Shown here in pieces: positions 1 through 11,478 of a stretch of 64,000 bases of DNA (positions are counted from its first letter, which is position 1; each line of letters begins with the position of its first letter). Source of the DNA: Lentibacillus sp. CBA3610 (lineage in GTDB: Bacteria > Bacillota > Bacilli > Bacillales > Amphibacillaceae); assembly GCF_013373365.1 (NCBI RefSeq), contig NZ_CP035925.1:3348001-3412000 (forward strand), given 5' to 3'. A program made the position numbers and the translations under genes. The notes under the pieces are model-generated. The model worked only from the letters and a program-made list of their open reading frames with translations, made no database searches and was not told where the DNA came from.

Positions 1-2
1 AT

Positions 3-458
3 GCAGGTATTCAGGAATCAATGGAAAGTGGTGTATTAGCGGGTTATCCGCTTATTGATGTTAAGGCAACGTTATTTGACGGAACCTACCACGATGTCGA
101 CTCAAACGAAATGGCTTTCAAAATAGCTGGCTCAATGTCACTCAGGGAAGCCAAAGCGAAATGTAAACCGGTTCTGCTTGAGCCGATGATGAGAGTAGAT
201 ATAATTATTCCTGAAGAATACATGGGTGATATCATGGGTGATGTGACATCACGCCGTGGTCGTGTAGAAGGTATGGAACCACGCGGACCGGCACAACTTG
301 TCAAGGCGTTTGTGCCGCTGGCCGAAATGTTTGGTTATGCAACATCCTTACGTTCTAACACGCAAGGACGTGGAACCTTCACCATGCATTTTGATCATTA
401 TGAAGAAGTGCCTAAAAGCATCTCTGAAGAAATTATCAAGAAAAATGCAGGAGAATAA
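3..458 (+). CDS. fusA: Elongation factor G, C-terminal part
   Basis: This is the 3' end of the translocase EF-G, the GTPase that moves tRNA and mRNA through the ribosome. The frame is open from the window edge, so the start lies outside. The visible residues cover domains IV and V: the ESGVLAGYP stretch, then [16 protein letters not shown] and the closing [16 protein letters not shown] motif, all typical of EF-G. It lies directly upstream of tuf, the usual str operon order. Confidence 0.97.
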   Translation, partial: AGIQESMESGVLAGYPLIDVKATLFDGTYHDVDSNEMAFKIAGSMSLREAKAKCKPVLLEPMMRVDIIIPEEYMGDIMGDVTSRRGRVEGMEPRGPAQLVKAFVPLAEMFGYATSLRSNTQGRGTFTMHFDHYEEVPKSISEEIIKKNAGE

Positions 459-581
459 TTGATTTTTTCCTTAATCTGACGTATAACTTTTATTGAAGGC
501 TAAGAATAGACTTTAACGGTTTATTCTTGCCTGTCAATAAACTTAAAAATAATTTCATTTATATTAAAGGAGGAACTATAC

Positions 582-1772
582 ATGTCTAAAGAAAAATTTG
601 ACCGCTCGAAAGATCACGTGAATATTGGGACTATTGGACACGTTGACCATGGTAAAACGACATTGACTGCAGCTATCTCAACGACATTGCATAAGCAATC
701 CGGCGAAGGTACTGCAATGGCCTATGACCAAATTGACGCTGCGCCAGAAGAAAAGGAACGCGGGGTTACAATCAATACTTCCCACGTGGAGTATGAAACA
801 GAGGCCCGTCACTATGCTCATATTGACGCTCCTGGACATGCTGACTATGTTAAAAACATGATCACTGGTGCTGCTCAAATGGACGGTGCTATTCTGGTTG
901 TATCAGCAGCTGATGGCCCAATGCCACAGACTCGTGAGCACATCCTGCTTTCTCGTAACGTTGGTGTTCCGGCGATTGTTGTATTCCTTAACAAGGTTGA
1001 TATGGTTGACGACGAAGAGCTGCTTGAACTTGTTGAAATGGAAGTGCGTGATCTTCTGACTGAATATGACTTCCCTGGAGACGATATTCCGGTTGTTAAA
1101 GGTTCTGCTCTGAAAGCACTTGAAGGCGAAGAAGAACACGAAGAAAAAATCCACGAACTGATGGCAGCGGTTGATGAGTACATCCCAACTCCTGCGCGTG
1201 ATCATGACAAGCCATTCATGATGCCTGTTGAGGACGTATTCTCAATCACTGGCCGTGGTACTGTTGCGACTGGCCGTGTTGAACGCGGAACAGTTAAAGT
1301 TGGTGACGAAGTTGAAGTCGTTGGTCTTGCTGAAGACTCACGGAAAACAACAGTTACTGGTGTGGAAATGTTCCGTAAGCTGCTTGACTATGCTGAAGCA
1401 GGTGACAACATTGGTGCACTTCTTCGCGGTGTTTCCCGTGAAGACATCAACCGAGGACAGGTTTTGGCTAAACCAGGTTCAATCACACCGCACACGAACT
1501 TTAAAGCAGAAGTTTATGTTCTGTCTAAAGACGAAGGTGGCCGTCATACACCATTCTTCGCTAACTACCGTCCGCAGTTCTACTTCCGTACAACTGACGT
1601 GACTGGTGTCATCACACTTCCGGAAGGTGTTGAAATGGTAATGCCTGGTGACAACATCGAAATGGAAGTTGAATTGATTTCATCTATCGCCGTTGAAGAT
1701 GGTACACGTTTCTCTATCCGTGAAGGCGGACGTACTGTTGGATCAGGCGTTGTAACTGAAATTCAAAAATAA
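582..1772 (+). CDS. tuf: Elongation factor Tu
   Basis: EF-Tu delivers aminoacyl-tRNA to the ribosomal A site in the cytoplasm. The protein is 396 residues, the usual length. The G1 motif GHVDHGKTT is near residue 19, G3 DAPGHADY near 81 and G4 NKVD near 136; the beta-barrel domains follow. The start is fixed by an AAAGGAGG ribosome binding site a few bases upstream. It closes the str operon after fusA and is followed by a strong terminator. Confidence 0.99.
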   Translation: MSKEKFDRSKDHVNIGTIGHVDHGKTTLTAAISTTLHKQSGEGTAMAYDQIDAAPEEKERGVTINTSHVEYETEARHYAHIDAPGHADYVKNMITGAAQMDGAILVVSAADGPMPQTREHILLSRNVGVPAIVVFLNKVDMVDDEELLELVEMEVRDLLTEYDFPGDDIPVVKGSALKALEGEEEHEEKIHELMAAVDEYIPTPARDHDKPFMMPVEDVFSITGRGTVATGRVERGTVKVGDEVEVVGLAEDSRKTTVTGVEMFRKLLDYAEAGDNIGALLRGVSREDINRGQVLAKPGSITPHTNFKAEVYVLSKDEGGRHTPFFANYRPQFYFRTTDVTGVITLPEGVEMVMPGDNIEMEVELISSIAVEDGTRFSIREGGRTVGSGVVTEIQK

Positions 1773-1787
1773 ACAATAAGTTTCATA

Positions 1788-1825
1788 AAAAAACAGGCAG
1801 CGTGACGTCACTGCCTGTTTTTTTA
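1788..1825 (+). terminator. Rho-independent terminator after tuf
   Basis: A ten-base-pair stem (AAACAGGCAG paired with CTGCCTGTTT) around a self-complementary TGACGTCA centre is followed by eight T residues. It lies 15 bases after the tuf stop and would end the str operon. Confidence 0.93.
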
Positions 1826-1967
1826 TGTAAAAATCATAAACCATAATCAAAGACTATGAATGATTTTTTAACGAAAGTTACTTCCAGCGGTGTTGTTGAC
1901 TTTAACACAAAACCCATAAACTGCGATGTAGAGTGCAGGGCTTTGGGCAACACTATCAGCATCAAGC

Positions 1968-2044
1968 ATATTTCCGGAGCGGTGTCATAGCACTCAAATT
2001 TTTCACTGTGTCGCAGTTCATCTCAACTCCGACGTGGCAAAAAG
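1968..2044 (+). repeat. Dispersed intergenic repeat, copy 1
   Basis: This stretch in the tuf-rpsJ gap closely matches 58753-58826 in the same orientation. Shared blocks include GCGGTGTCAT, GCACTCAAATTTTTCA and GTGTGTCGCAGTT. It has no open reading frame. The role is unknown. Confidence 0.75.
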
Positions 2045-2096
2045 TTTGTGAAAATAGACTAAGTGAAAATTGATTGCAAAAAAACCTCTCCAACCC

Positions 2097-2125
2097 TTGC
2101 AATCAAGCCGTTATGCATGTATAAT
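2097..2125 (+). promoter_or_regulatory. SigA-type promoter of the S10 operon (P1)
   Basis: TTGCAA and TATAAT are separated by exactly 17 bases. The site is about 200 bases upstream of rpsJ and after the tuf terminator, so it is the likely start of S10 operon transcription. Confidence 0.8.
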
Positions 2126-2163
2126 ACACAAATGTGCAATCTCATTGGTGTGCGAATCAGGGA

Positions 2164-2197
2164 TTGCATTGACCACACATTTTTTGTATACTATTAA
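2164..2197 (+). promoter_or_regulatory. Second promoter-like region before rpsJ
   Basis: Two overlapping possibilities are visible: TTGCAT-17-TATACT and TTGACC-17-TATTAA. Either would place a start about 120 bases before rpsJ, giving tandem promoters. Only sequence resemblance supports this. Confidence 0.5.
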
Positions 2198-2297
2198 TGT
2201 TGGTCAAAAAAGCGATGAAGTGAAAGGTTGTTGATACACCCGGCCCCTTTGCCATGGCGGGCTATCAAGAAATTTTCATGGAGCAGTTCTATTATAA

Positions 2298-2630
<333 letters not shown>

Positions 2631-2660
2631 AATACCTGAAAATTATAGGAGGTGTAACGG

Positions 2661-3290
2661 ATGACGAAAGGAATCTTAGGCCGCAAAATCGGCATGACAC
2701 AACTCTTTTCAGAAGAGGGTGAACTAACACCGGTAACTGTCATTCAAGCTGAGCCTAACGTTGTTCTCCAAAAAAGAACGCTGGAAAACGACGGCTACGA
2801 AGCATTACAACTCGGTTTTGCAGATAAAAAGGAATCACGTACAAACAAAGCGGAAAAAGGTCATGCTGAAAAAGCAAACACAACCCCTAAGCGCTACGTT
2901 CGTGAAATCCGTCACGCAAGCCCTGATGAATATGAAGTTGGTCAGGAAGTAAGCGTTGATGCTTTTGAGGCTGGCGACAAAATAGATGTGACAGGAACGA
3001 CGAAAGGGAAAGGTTTCCAAGGTGCCATCAAACGCCATGGACAGGGGCGTGGACCGGAAACACACGGCTCACATTTTCATAGAAAGCCGGGTGCATTGGG
3101 CGATATTAACTCAATGCGTGTTTTCAAGGGTCAGACAATGCCTGGTCAAATGGGCGGCAAACAAGTTACCATTCAAAACCTTGACGTTGTAAAAGTAGAT
3201 CCTGAACGAAATCTATTATTGATCAAAGGAAACATTCCTGGTGCAAAAAAATCTTACGTCAAAGTAACGAGTGCCATAAAGGCTAACTAA
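2661..3290 (+). CDS. rplC: 50S ribosomal protein L3
   Basis: L3 is an early 50S assembly protein that reaches toward the peptidyl transferase centre. The protein has 209 residues and begins [13 protein letters not shown]. The central FQGAIKRHG and [12 protein letters not shown] loop that contacts 23S rRNA is intact. An AGGAGGTG site sits seven bases before the ATG. Confidence 0.98.
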   Translation: MTKGILGRKIGMTQLFSEEGELTPVTVIQAEPNVVLQKRTLENDGYEALQLGFADKKESRTNKAEKGHAEKANTTPKRYVREIRHASPDEYEVGQEVSVDAFEAGDKIDVTGTTKGKGFQGAIKRHGQGRGPETHGSHFHRKPGALGDINSMRVFKGQTMPGQMGGKQVTIQNLDVVKVDPERNLLLIKGNIPGAKKSYVKVTSAIKAN

Positions 3291-3316
3291 TCATACACAC
3301 GAAGGGAGGATAGGTC

Positions 3317-3943
3317 ATGCCTAAAGTAGCACTATTAAAACAAGACGGGTCTCAAGCCGGAGACGTTGAATTGAATGATTCCGTATTTGGCATTGAGCCT
3401 AACACACATGTATTGCATGAAGCTGTTGTTATGCAGCGTGCGTCATTGCGCCAAGGCACACATGATGTGAAGAACCGCGGAGAAGTAAGAGGCGGGGGAC
3501 GCAAACCGTGGCGTCAAAAAGGCACGGGCCGCGCTCGTCATGGTTCCATTCGTTCACCGCAATGGGTAGGTGGCGGAACTGTTTTTGGTCCAACACCACG
3601 CAGCTATAGTTACAAGATGCCGAAAAAAGTTCGCCGTTTAGCACTTAAATCAGCATTCTCTTCAAAAGTACAAGAAGATAACCTGGTTGTTTTGGAAGAC
3701 ATTACAATCGATGCGCCAAAGACAAAAGAAGTCGTGCAAATGCTTGAAGCACTGAATGTCGATACAAAAGTACTGATTGTAACAGCTGACAGAATTGATA
3801 ATGTTATCCGTTCAGCAAACAACCTTCCAAATGCACATGTGCTGACAGTAAATGAAGTGAGTGTATTAGACTTGCTGAAGCATGACAAGCTGGTCATCAC
3901 AAAAGATGCAGCTGAAAAAGCCGGGGAGGTGCTTGCACAATGA
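3317..3943 (+). CDS. rplD: 50S ribosomal protein L4
   Basis: L4 lines the nascent peptide tunnel. It has 208 residues; the basic loop [17 protein letters not shown] near residue 60 is the conserved tunnel extension. The stop overlaps the rplW start by four bases (ATGA), which suggests translational coupling. Confidence 0.98.
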   Translation: MPKVALLKQDGSQAGDVELNDSVFGIEPNTHVLHEAVVMQRASLRQGTHDVKNRGEVRGGGRKPWRQKGTGRARHGSIRSPQWVGGGTVFGPTPRSYSYKMPKKVRRLALKSAFSSKVQEDNLVVLEDITIDAPKTKEVVQMLEALNVDTKVLIVTADRIDNVIRSANNLPNAHVLTVNEVSVLDLLKHDKLVITKDAAEKAGEVLAQ

Positions 3944-4227
3944 AAGATCCACGTGATATCCTAAGGCGCCCTGTTATAACAGAACATTCTGCCGACCAGA
4001 TGGCAGAGAAGAAATATACGTTTGAAGTCGAGCCAAAGGCAAACAAGACCGAAATCAAACATGCTGTTGAGCTTGTCTTTGATGTTACAGTCGAACGTGT
4101 CAATACAATGAACATTAAAGGTAAATTTAAGCGGATGGGCCGTTATGGCGGCTTTCGTCCAGACCGTAAAAAAGCAATTGTACAGCTTTCAGAAGACAGT
4201 AAAGAACTGGACTTTTTTGAAGGCTAA
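3940..4227 (+). CDS. rplW: 50S ribosomal protein L23
   Basis: L23 sits at the tunnel exit and docks trigger factor and SRP. It has 95 residues, beginning [17 protein letters not shown], with the [11 protein letters not shown] loop in the C-terminal half. The start overlaps the rplD stop; GGGGAGGTG inside rplD serves as ribosome binding site. Confidence 0.98.
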   Translation: MKDPRDILRRPVITEHSADQMAEKKYTFEVEPKANKTEIKHAVELVFDVTVERVNTMNIKGKFKRMGRYGGFRPDRKKAIVQLSEDSKELDFFEG

Positions 4228-4255
4228 CTAACAGATAAGAGAAGGAGGGAAAACG

Positions 4256-5092
4256 ATGGCGATCAAAAAGTTTAAACCAACGTCAAATGGTCATCGTATT
4301 ATATCCGGATCGGACTTTGCAGAAATTACCACAGATTCTCCGGAAAAATCCCTGTTAAGTCCTGTCCATAGACGCGGCGGACGTAATAACTCGGGAAAAA
4401 TGACAGTTCGTCATCAAGGCGGCGGCCATAAGCGTCAATATCGTATCATTGACTTTAAACGCGACAAAGATGGAATACCAGGACGCGTTGCTACGATTGA
4501 ATATGATCCAAACCGTACTGCCAACATCGCATTAATCCATTATGCAGATGGGGAAAAACGGTATATCCTGGCTCCAAAAGGACTGAAAACCGGTCAACAG
4601 ATTAAGTCTGGTGAAGATGCCGATATCAAACTTGGAAATGCTAAGAAATTAAAAGATATTCCGGTTGGTACGATTGTTCATAATGTTGAACTGAAGCCGG
4701 GGCACGGTGGTCAGCTCGTACGTTCGGCAGGTGCTGAGGCACAAGTACTCGGACGCGAAGGTAAATACACGTTAGTTCGTCTGACCTCAGAAGAAGTGCG
4801 TTTGATATTGTCTGAATGCCGCGCTACAATCGGCCAAGTCGGGAACATCGAAAACGAACTGATCCGGATTGGTAAAGCTGGCCGGTCACGCTGGTTAGGC
4901 AAGCGCCCAACTGTCCGCGGAACAGTTATGAACGCTTACGATCACCCGCATGGCGGTGGTGAAGGTAAGTCATTCATCGGCCTTAAAGCACCCGTGTCAC
5001 CTTGGGGACAGCCGTCAATTGGTTACAAAACCCGCAAACGCAACAAACCGACTAATAAGTATATTGTGCGTGGTCGCAAACGTAAAAAATAA
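4256..5092 (+). CDS. rplB: 50S ribosomal protein L2
   Basis: L2 is needed for subunit joining and peptidyl transferase activity. It has 278 residues. The [12 protein letters not shown] stretch, the [13 protein letters not shown] segment and the near-invariant HPHGGGEG motif that places the functional His by the catalytic centre are present. GAAGGAGGG precedes the ATG. Confidence 0.98.
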   Translation: MAIKKFKPTSNGHRIISGSDFAEITTDSPEKSLLSPVHRRGGRNNSGKMTVRHQGGGHKRQYRIIDFKRDKDGIPGRVATIEYDPNRTANIALIHYADGEKRYILAPKGLKTGQQIKSGEDADIKLGNAKKLKDIPVGTIVHNVELKPGHGGQLVRSAGAEAQVLGREGKYTLVRLTSEEVRLILSECRATIGQVGNIENELIRIGKAGRSRWLGKRPTVRGTVMNAYDHPHGGGEGKSFIGLKAPVSPWGQPSIGYKTRKRNKPTNKYIVRGRKRKK

Positions 5093-5147
5093 TCGTCTAC
5101 TCTGACGGGAGATAGAACCGTCGCTAATTGCGAAAGGAGGTTTATCC

Positions 5148-5426
5148 ATGGGTCGAAGCTTGAAAAAAGGACCTTTTGCAGATGACCATCTCATGAAAAA
5201 AGTTGAAAGCTTAAATGAGGATAATAAGAAGCAAGTCATTAAAACCTGGTCACGCCGCTCAACGATTTTTCCTAATTTTGTCGGACATACCATCGCTGTT
5301 TATGACGGACGCAAACATGTACCCGTCTATGTAACAGAGGATATGGTTGGTCATAAATTGGGTGAATTTGCTCCAGGCCGTACGTTCAAAGGGCATGCAG
5401 GTAATGACAGGAAAACAAAACGCTAA
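5148..5426 (+). CDS. rpsS: 30S ribosomal protein S19
   Basis: S19 is a 30S head protein that pairs with S13 near the A-site tRNA. It has 92 residues beginning [10 protein letters not shown], with the conserved [19 protein letters not shown] core and [14 protein letters not shown] tail. AAAGGAGG lies upstream, in standard order between rplB and rplV. Confidence 0.98.
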   Translation: MGRSLKKGPFADDHLMKKVESLNEDNKKQVIKTWSRRSTIFPNFVGHTIAVYDGRKHVPVYVTEDMVGHKLGEFAPGRTFKGHAGNDRKTKR

Positions 5427-5444
5427 TGAGAGGAGGCACTCTAC

Positions 5445-5786
5445 ATGCAAGCAAAAGCCGTTGCAAAATCAGTTCGTATTGCTCCTCGTAAAGTTCGGTT
5501 AGTTGTAGATTTGATTCGAGGAAAAGAAGTTGGAGAAGCAATTGCTATTTTGCGTCATACACAACGTGGCGCTTCACCGGTTGTCGAAAAGGTTATCAAT
5601 TCAGCTATTGCGAATGCTGAGCACAACTATGAAATGGAACCGGACAACTTGGTTATTTCGGAAGCCTTCGTCGATGAAGGTGTTACATTGAAACGTTTCC
5701 GTCCAAGAGCTCAGGGACGCGCAAGTCAAATCAACAAACGCACCAGCCACGTGACCGTCGTGGTATCAGAAAAAGAGGAGGGATAA
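5445..5786 (+). CDS. rplV: 50S ribosomal protein L22
   Basis: L22 lines the exit tunnel; its beta hairpin is the site of macrolide-resistance changes in other species. It has 113 residues, with [18 protein letters not shown] near the N terminus and [14 protein letters not shown] forming the hairpin. No insertion in the hairpin is visible. Confidence 0.98.
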   Translation: MQAKAVAKSVRIAPRKVRLVVDLIRGKEVGEAIAILRHTQRGASPVVEKVINSAIANAEHNYEMEPDNLVISEAFVDEGVTLKRFRPRAQGRASQINKRTSHVTVVVSEKEEG

Positions 5787-5789
5787 TAA

Positions 5790-6464
5790 GTGGGTCAAAA
5801 AGTAAATCCGAATGGTCTTCGCGTCGGCGTTATCCGTGATTGGGAATCGAAATGGTATGCCGGCAATGACTATGCAGACTTATTGCATGAAGATATTAAA
5901 ATCAGAGAATACCTGGAAAACCGCCTGCAGACAGCAGCAGTTTCCAAAATTGATATTGAACGTGCTGCCAACCGAGTGAACATCACAATCCATACCGGCA
6001 AACCGGGAATGGTTATCGGTAAGGGCGGATCCGAAGTGGAAGCACTGAGAAAATCGTTGAACAGTCTGACAGGTAAACGGGTTCACATTAACATTGTGGA
6101 AATCAAGAACGTTGACTTGGATGCCACATTGGTTGCTGAGAACATTGCCCGTCAACTGGAAAACCGTATTTCATTCCGCCGTGCACAGAAACAATCCATC
6201 CAACGCACCATGCGCGGAGGAGCAAAAGGGATTAAAACGCAAGTGTCCGGACGGCTGGGCGGTGCTGATATTGCCCGTGTTGAACATTATAGTGAAGGAA
6301 CCGTTCCATTGCACACGCTTCGTGCTGATATTGACTTCGGAACAGCAGAAGCAGACACAACTTACGGTAAACTGGGTGTCAAAGTGTGGATCTATCGTGG
6401 AGAAGTCCTTCCAACAAATGAGAATTTAAGGAAGGGGGGACATTGCATTATGTTTAATGCCTAA
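5790..6464 (+). CDS. rpsC: 30S ribosomal protein S3, C-terminus disturbed
   Basis: S3 forms part of the mRNA entry channel. A GTG start follows GAGGAGGG. The KH domain ([14 protein letters not shown]) and the S3 C-terminal domain ([14 protein letters not shown]) are normal up to GEVLPT. The final residues, ending FNA, do not look like the family and read 15 bases into the rplP start region. Removing the extra T seen in rplP would make this frame run straight into L16, so at least one more indel is needed near 6415-6440. The true protein is probably a few residues shorter. Confidence 0.93.
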   Translation: MGQKVNPNGLRVGVIRDWESKWYAGNDYADLLHEDIKIREYLENRLQTAAVSKIDIERAANRVNITIHTGKPGMVIGKGGSEVEALRKSLNSLTGKRVHINIVEIKNVDLDATLVAENIARQLENRISFRRAQKQSIQRTMRGGAKGIKTQVSGRLGGADIARVEHYSEGTVPLHTLRADIDFGTAEADTTYGKLGVKVWIYRGEVLPTNENLRKGGHCIMFNA

Positions 6465-6884
6465 ACGTGTTAAATATCGTAAAGAACACGTGGCCGCATG
6501 AAAGGCCAAGCTAAAGGTGGAACAACAGTCGCTTTTGGTGAATACGGACTGCAGGCTGTCGAACCAACCTGGATCACAAGCCGCCAAATTGAGGCAGCTC
6601 GTATTGCCATGACACGTTACATGAAACGTGGCGGTAAAGTCTGGATTAAAATATTCCCTGACAAACCATATACTGCAAAGCCCCTTGAAGTCCGTATGGG
6701 TTCTGGTAAAGGTGCCCCTGAAGGCTGGGTAGCAGTAGTGAAACCAGGAAAAATCATGTTTGAAATCGCAGGTGTATCAGAGGAAGTGGCACGTGAAGCA
6801 CTACGTTTGGCTTCTCATAAACTGCCGATTAAAACAAAGTTTGTAAAACGTGAGGAAATTGGTGGTGAATCAAATGAAAGCTAA
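6450..6884 (+). CDS. rplP: 50S ribosomal protein L16, two compensating frameshifts near start
   Basis: L16 organises the A-site region of the 50S subunit. From residue 17 on the protein is normal ([39 protein letters not shown]). The start region reads ATG TTT AATG, with one T too many, then loses one C in GAACAC-GTGGC near 6489. Correcting both gives [19 protein letters not shown] and 144 residues, the family length. Because L16 is essential, these are best read as sequence errors. Read without correction, only an internal ATG at 6498 gives an open frame (128 residues). Confidence 0.93.
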
Positions 6885-7074
6885 TGAGATTAGAGAATTA
6901 ACCACTGCCGAAATTGAACAAAAAGTCAAATCATTAAAGGAAGAATTATTTAATTTACGCTTTCAACTGGCAACCGGTCAATTGGAAAACACTGCACGCA
7001 TCGGTGAAGTCAAAAAATCAATTGCCCGCATGAAAACCGTCGTACGTCAACGCGAACTAAGCGTAAACAATTAA
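6874..7074 (+). CDS. rpmC: 50S ribosomal protein L29
   Basis: L29 is a small helical protein next to L23 at the tunnel exit. The start ATG at 6874 gives 66 residues beginning [27 protein letters not shown] precedes it. The gene overlaps rplP by 11 bases. The internal [18 protein letters not shown] block is diagnostic. Confidence 0.97.
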   Translation: MKANEIRELTTAEIEQKVKSLKEELFNLRFQLATGQLENTARIGEVKKSIARMKTVVRQRELSVNN

Positions 7075-7090
7075 CCTGAGAGGAGGTTAG

Positions 7091-7360
<270 letters not shown>

Positions 7361-7403
7361 TTAAAGTTCGCTCGGAAGTTGTCCGAAGGGAGGTTACAAC
7401 GAT

Positions 7404-7772
7404 ATGATTCAACAAGAAACCAATTTGAAGATTGCAGATAACTCTGGTGCTCGTGAAGTAAAGACGATTAAGGTTTTAGGCGGATCAGGAAGAAAAACTG
7501 CCAATATCGGTGATGTCGTTGTTTGCACGGTAAAACAGGCAACACCAGGGGGCGTTGTTAAGAAAAATGAAGTTGTCAGAGCCGTTATTGTTCGCACGAA
7601 ATCCGGTGTACGCCGCAATGATGGATCGTATATTCGTTTTGATGAAAATGCTGCCGTTATCGTTCGTGATGATAAAGGCCCGCGGGGCACTCGTATTTTT
7701 GGACCGGTTGCGCGTGAACTACGTGATGCCAAATTCATGAAAATCGTATCTCTGGCACCGGAAGTATTATAA
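7404..7772 (+). CDS. rplN: 50S ribosomal protein L14
   Basis: L14 contributes to inter-subunit bridges and is the docking site of RsfS. It has 122 residues starting [39 protein letters not shown] and [13 protein letters not shown] are intact. Confidence 0.98.
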   Translation: MIQQETNLKIADNSGAREVKTIKVLGGSGRKTANIGDVVVCTVKQATPGGVVKKNEVVRAVIVRTKSGVRRNDGSYIRFDENAAVIVRDDKGPRGTRIFGPVARELRDAKFMKIVSLAPEVL

Positions 7773-7809
7773 GCAATAATGAAAAGCCTTGTAGGGAGGT
7801 GCGTCAAAC

Positions 7810-8121
7810 ATGCATGTAAAAAAAGGTGACAAAGTTAAAGTAATCTCCGGTAAAGACCGTGGCAAAGAAGGAACAATCCTGGAAGCATATCCCAAAAAAG
7901 AACGTGTTTTAGTCGAAGGGATTAATATGATCAAGAAACACGCAAAGCCTTCACAGGATAATCCGCAAGGCGGTATTCTTAACCAGGAAGCAGCTATTCA
8001 TGTTTCTAATGTCATGTTAATTGATCCGAAATCCGGTGAGCCGACCCGCATCGGGTATGAAGATCGTGATGGAGGCAAAGTCCGCATTGCCAAAAAATCC
8101 GGAGAAGCATTAGATAAATAG
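7810..8121 (+). CDS. rplX: 50S ribosomal protein L24
   Basis: L24 initiates 50S assembly. It has 103 residues with an N-terminal KOW motif ([20 protein letters not shown]) and the C-terminal [19 protein letters not shown] segment. AGGGAGGTG precedes the ATG. Confidence 0.97.
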   Translation: MHVKKGDKVKVISGKDRGKEGTILEAYPKKERVLVEGINMIKKHAKPSQDNPQGGILNQEAAIHVSNVMLIDPKSGEPTRIGYEDRDGGKVRIAKKSGEALDK

Positions 8122-8148
8122 TCCATAGGCGAAAGGAGGGCTCTCGTA

Positions 8149-8688
8149 ATGAACGAATTGAAACAAAAATATAAGGATGACGTAATGCCATCTTTGATGA
8201 ATAAATTTGAGTATGATTCTGTAATGCAAGCGCCGACCATTGAGAAGATCGTCATTAATATGGGCGTTGGCGATGCAGTTCAAAATTCAAAAGCACTGGA
8301 TAATGCAGTCGAGGAACTTGCATTGATTTCCGGACAAAAACCAGTCGTGACCCGTGCTAAGAAATCAATTGCCGGATTCCGTCTTCGTGAGGGAATGCCA
8401 ATTGGAGCCAAAGTGACACTCAGAGGCGATCGGATGTATGAGTTTTTGCAAAAGCTGATTGGCGTATCACTTCCACGTGTCCGTGACTTCCGCGGTATTT
8501 CCAACAAAGCATTTGATGGGCGCGGCAACTACACATTAGGCATAAAAGAACAACTGATTTTCCCGGAAATTAATTACGATAAAATAAGCAAGGTCCGTGG
8601 TATGGATATTGTTATCGTAACAACATCCAATACGGATGAAGAAGCGCGTGAATTGCTGACTCAGCTCGGCATGCCTTTCCAGAAATAA
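8149..8688 (+). CDS. rplE: 50S ribosomal protein L5
   Basis: L5 binds 5S rRNA and contacts P-site tRNA. It has 179 residues, with [30 protein letters not shown] and [18 protein letters not shown] all in place. GAAAGGAGGG lies upstream. Confidence 0.98.
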   Translation: MNELKQKYKDDVMPSLMNKFEYDSVMQAPTIEKIVINMGVGDAVQNSKALDNAVEELALISGQKPVVTRAKKSIAGFRLREGMPIGAKVTLRGDRMYEFLQKLIGVSLPRVRDFRGISNKAFDGRGNYTLGIKEQLIFPEINYDKISKVRGMDIVIVTTSNTDEEARELLTQLGMPFQK

Positions 8689-8705
8689 ATTAAGGAGGGA
8701 AAATC

Positions 8706-8891
8706 ATGGCTAAAAAAGCAATGATTGCGAAACAAAAGAAACCGCAAAAGTTTAAAGTGCGCGAGTATACAAGATGCGAACGATGTGGCCGTCCACATTC
8801 CGTCCTCCGCAAATTCAAACTATGCCGTATTTGTTTCCGTGAACTAGCCTATAAAGGTCAAATTCCTGGCGTTAAAAAAGCAAGCTGGTAA
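8706..8891 (+). CDS. rpsN: 30S ribosomal protein S14, zinc type
   Basis: S14 in the 30S head. At 61 residues it is the short zinc-binding form: [20 protein letters not shown] holds the CxxC...CxxC cluster. A zinc-free paralogue, if present, is outside the window. AAGGAGGG precedes the ATG. Confidence 0.98.
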   Translation: MAKKAMIAKQKKPQKFKVREYTRCERCGRPHSVLRKFKLCRICFRELAYKGQIPGVKKASW

Positions 8892-8921
8892 ACCCCGATT
8901 CGGGAAGGAGGTAATGTAGTA

Positions 8922-9320
8922 ATGGTTATGACAGATCCAATTGCAGATATGCTGACTCGTATTCGTAATGCCAACATGGTACGGCATGAAAAATTAGAGC
9001 TTCCGGCTTCCAACTTAAAGAAAGAAATCGCTGATATCCTGAAACGTGAAGGATTTGTACGTGATTATGAGTTCGTTGAAGATACCAAACAGGGAATTCT
9101 GCGTTTATTCCTGAAGTACGGGGCAAATGATGAACGAGTTATCACAGGTATCAAACGTATTAGTAAGCCTGGATTGCGTGTTTATGCAAAAGCCGATGAA
9201 GTGCCTCGTGTACTGAATGGTTTAGGTATTGCTATCGTATCCACATCAAATGGCGTACTTTCCGACAAAGAAGCACGCACACAAGCTGTGGGCGGCGAAG
9301 TACTGGCATATGTTTGGTAA
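8922..9320 (+). CDS. rpsH: 30S ribosomal protein S8
   Basis: S8 is a primary 16S rRNA binder and organiser of the central domain. It has 132 residues beginning [28 protein letters not shown] and the C-terminal [13 protein letters not shown] motif are typical. Confidence 0.98.
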   Translation: MVMTDPIADMLTRIRNANMVRHEKLELPASNLKKEIADILKREGFVRDYEFVEDTKQGILRLFLKYGANDERVITGIKRISKPGLRVYAKADEVPRVLNGLGIAIVSTSNGVLSDKEARTQAVGGEVLAYVW

Positions 9321-9350
9321 TTTAAACTTTTAAGACAGGAGGTGTATGGA

Positions 9351-9887
9351 ATGTCCCGTATCGGACTGAAACCGTTGGAAATTCCTGAGGGTGTAGACGT
9401 TCACCTTGATGGAAATACCATTACCGTGAAAGGCCCAAAAGGTGAATTAACCCGGAATTTCAACCAGGATATGAAAATCAATATAGAAGATAATATACTG
9501 ACCGTTGAACGCCCGAGTGATCATAAAGAGTACCGTCAATTGCACGGAACAACCCGCAGCATGATTGCAAACATGGTAGAGGGTGTCCATAAAGAATTTG
9601 AAAAGGCTCTTGAAATCACCGGAGTTGGGTATCGTGCCCAGAAGCAAGGCGATAAAGTCGTTGTCAATGCAGGTTATTCACACCCTGTTGAAATTGAACC
9701 GGTCGAAGGTATTGAAATCGACGTTCCACAAAACACGAGAGTAACCGTAAAGGGTATTGATAAAGAATTAGTCGGCGCAGTTGCTGCAAAAATTCGTGCA
9801 ATCAGACCACCTGAGCCTTATAAAGGAAAAGGTATCAGCTACGAAAACGAATATGTACGCCGCAAAGAAGGTAAAACTGCTAAGTAA
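9351..9887 (+). CDS. rplF: 50S ribosomal protein L6
   Basis: L6 lies near the factor-binding site. The start at 9351 ([12 protein letters not shown], 178 residues) is chosen over an in-frame ATG at 9342 because AGGAGGT sits seven bases before 9351. The C-terminal [21 protein letters not shown] signature is intact. Confidence 0.97.
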   Translation: MSRIGLKPLEIPEGVDVHLDGNTITVKGPKGELTRNFNQDMKINIEDNILTVERPSDHKEYRQLHGTTRSMIANMVEGVHKEFEKALEITGVGYRAQKQGDKVVVNAGYSHPVEIEPVEGIEIDVPQNTRVTVKGIDKELVGAVAAKIRAIRPPEPYKGKGISYENEYVRRKEGKTAK

Positions 9888-9919
9888 GGTGAGTTAGGGA
9901 GCAGAAAGGAGTGACCTGG

Positions 9920-10282
9920 ATGATTACAAAACCTGACAGAAACGATGTACGCAAAAAAAGACATGTGCGCGTTCGCAAAACTGTTTTTGGCACAGAAGAA
10001 CGCCCACGTCTCAATGTGTACCGTTCAAATAAACACATTTATGCACAATTGATTGATGACGTTGCTGGAGCCACTGTCGCAAGTGCTTCGACCAATGATA
10101 ATGCATTAAACCTGGAATCAACAGGTAATGTAGAGGCAGCTGAACAAGTAGGCGAATTAGTTGCAAAACGTGCCCGGGATAAAGGTTATAAAGCCGTTGT
10201 ATTTGATCGTGGAGGCTATCTTTATCATGGACGCATCAAAGCATTGGCAGATGCTGCTCGCGAAACCGGACTGGAATTTTAA
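9920..10282 (+). CDS. rplR: 50S ribosomal protein L18
   Basis: L18 binds 5S rRNA with L5. The ATG at 9920 (120 residues) lies nine bases after AAAGGA and is preferred to the upstream GTG at 9911. [18 protein letters not shown] and the closing [20 protein letters not shown] are diagnostic. Confidence 0.97.
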   Translation: MITKPDRNDVRKKRHVRVRKTVFGTEERPRLNVYRSNKHIYAQLIDDVAGATVASASTNDNALNLESTGNVEAAEQVGELVAKRARDKGYKAVVFDRGGYLYHGRIKALADAARETGLEF

Positions 10283-10306
10283 TTGTGAAGTAAAGGAGGG
10301 ACATAG

Positions 10307-10810
10307 ATGCATACTAGCATTGATCCAAACAAATTAGATCTTGAAGAACGTGTTGTTGCGATTAACCGTGTTGCTAAAGTTGTAAAAGGTGGACGTAATT
10401 TCCGCTTTGCCGCATTGGTTGTGGTTGGCGATAAAAATGGTCATGTCGGTTTTGGAACCGGAAAAGCCAAAGAAGTACCGGAAGCTATTAAAAAAGCAGT
10501 AGACGATGCAAGGAAAAATCTGATTGAGGTACCAATTGTCGGAACAACAATTCCACACCAAATCCATGGACAATACGGTTCAGGAAATGTACTGATGAAA
10601 CCAGCTACAGAAGGTACGGGAGTTATCTCCGGCGGTCCTGTGCGTGCTATCCTGGAACTTGCGGGTGTTAACGATATCCTGACAAAATCACTTGGATCCA
10701 ACACACCAATTAACATGATTCGTGCAACATTAAATGGTTTATCAAATCTAAAAACGGCAGAAAACGTAGCTAAACTACGCGGCAAATCTGTAGAAGAACT
10801 GTTAGGATAA
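10307..10810 (+). CDS. rpsE: 30S ribosomal protein S5
   Basis: S5 is a translational fidelity protein at the mRNA entry site. It has 167 residues: [18 protein letters not shown] in the dsRNA-binding domain and [19 protein letters not shown] in the C-terminal domain. AAAGGAGGG precedes the ATG. Confidence 0.98.
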   Translation: MHTSIDPNKLDLEERVVAINRVAKVVKGGRNFRFAALVVVGDKNGHVGFGTGKAKEVPEAIKKAVDDARKNLIEVPIVGTTIPHQIHGQYGSGNVLMKPATEGTGVISGGPVRAILELAGVNDILTKSLGSNTPINMIRATLNGLSNLKTAENVAKLRGKSVEELLG

Positions 10811-10823
10811 GGAGGGAATAACA

Positions 10824-11009
10824 ATGTCTAAACAATTAGAGATCACCCTCACGCGCAGTGTTATCGGCCAATCGGAAGGACAGCGTCAGACTGTCCATTC
10901 ACTGGGTTTGAAGAAAATTCGTCAATCCGTCGTACGTGAAGACACACCAGCCGTACGTGGTATGATCGATAAAGTATCTCATCTGGTTGCGGTTAAAGAA
11001 GTGTCATAA
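10824..11009 (+). CDS. rpmD: 50S ribosomal protein L30
   Basis: L30 is a small single-domain 50S protein. It has 61 residues with ITLTRSVIG near the start and [12 protein letters not shown] near the end. It sits in normal order between rpsE and rplO; AAGGAGGG precedes it. Confidence 0.96.
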   Translation: MSKQLEITLTRSVIGQSEGQRQTVHSLGLKKIRQSVVREDTPAVRGMIDKVSHLVAVKEVS

Positions 11010-11037
11010 TCTTAAAGCGGAAGAGGAGGTGCACACT

Positions 11038-11478
11038 ATGAAACTTCATGAACTAAAGTCATCTGAAGGAAGTCGTAAAAAACGCAATCGTGTTGGCCGC
11101 GGAATGTCCTCCGGCAGTGGCAAGACATCCGGCAGAGGCCATAAAGGGCAAAAAGCACGTGAAGGCGGTAATACCCGCCCAGGCTTTGAAGGCGGACAAA
11201 TGCCTTTGTTCCAGCGCTTGCCAAAACGCGGATTTACCAATGTTCACCGTAAGGAATTCGCTATAGTCAACTTAGATGCTTTAAATCGTTTTGAAGAGGG
11301 CACGGAAATTACTCCTGAGCTATTACTTGATGAAGGTGTCGTCAGCAAACCGAAATCTGGCATTAAAGTGCTTGGAAGAGGTAATGTTGAAAAGAAATTC
11401 ACTGTAAAAGCTCATAAGTTCTCTGCTTCAGCGAAAGAAGCAATTGAGGCAGCGGGCGGTCAAACAGAGGTGGTTTAA
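11038..11478 (+). CDS. rplO: 50S ribosomal protein L15
   Basis: L15 is a late 50S assembly protein. The ATG at 11038 gives 146 residues, after [30 protein letters not shown] is the Gly-rich rRNA-binding extension. The stop shares one base with the secY start (TAATG), implying coupling. Confidence 0.97.
   Translation: MKLHELKSSEGSRKKRNRVGRGMSSGSGKTSGRGHKGQKAREGGNTRPGFEGGQMPLFQRLPKRGFTNVHRKEFAIVNLDALNRFEEGTEITPELLLDEGVVSKPKSGIKVLGRGNVEKKFTVKAHKFSASAKEAIEAAGGQTEVV

Noticed and set aside
2225..2275. Riboswitch or L4-type leader in front of rpsJ
   Set aside because: A GC-rich stretch (CCCGGCCCC...GGCGGGC) could form a weak stem, but no known leader structure or terminator is recognisable.
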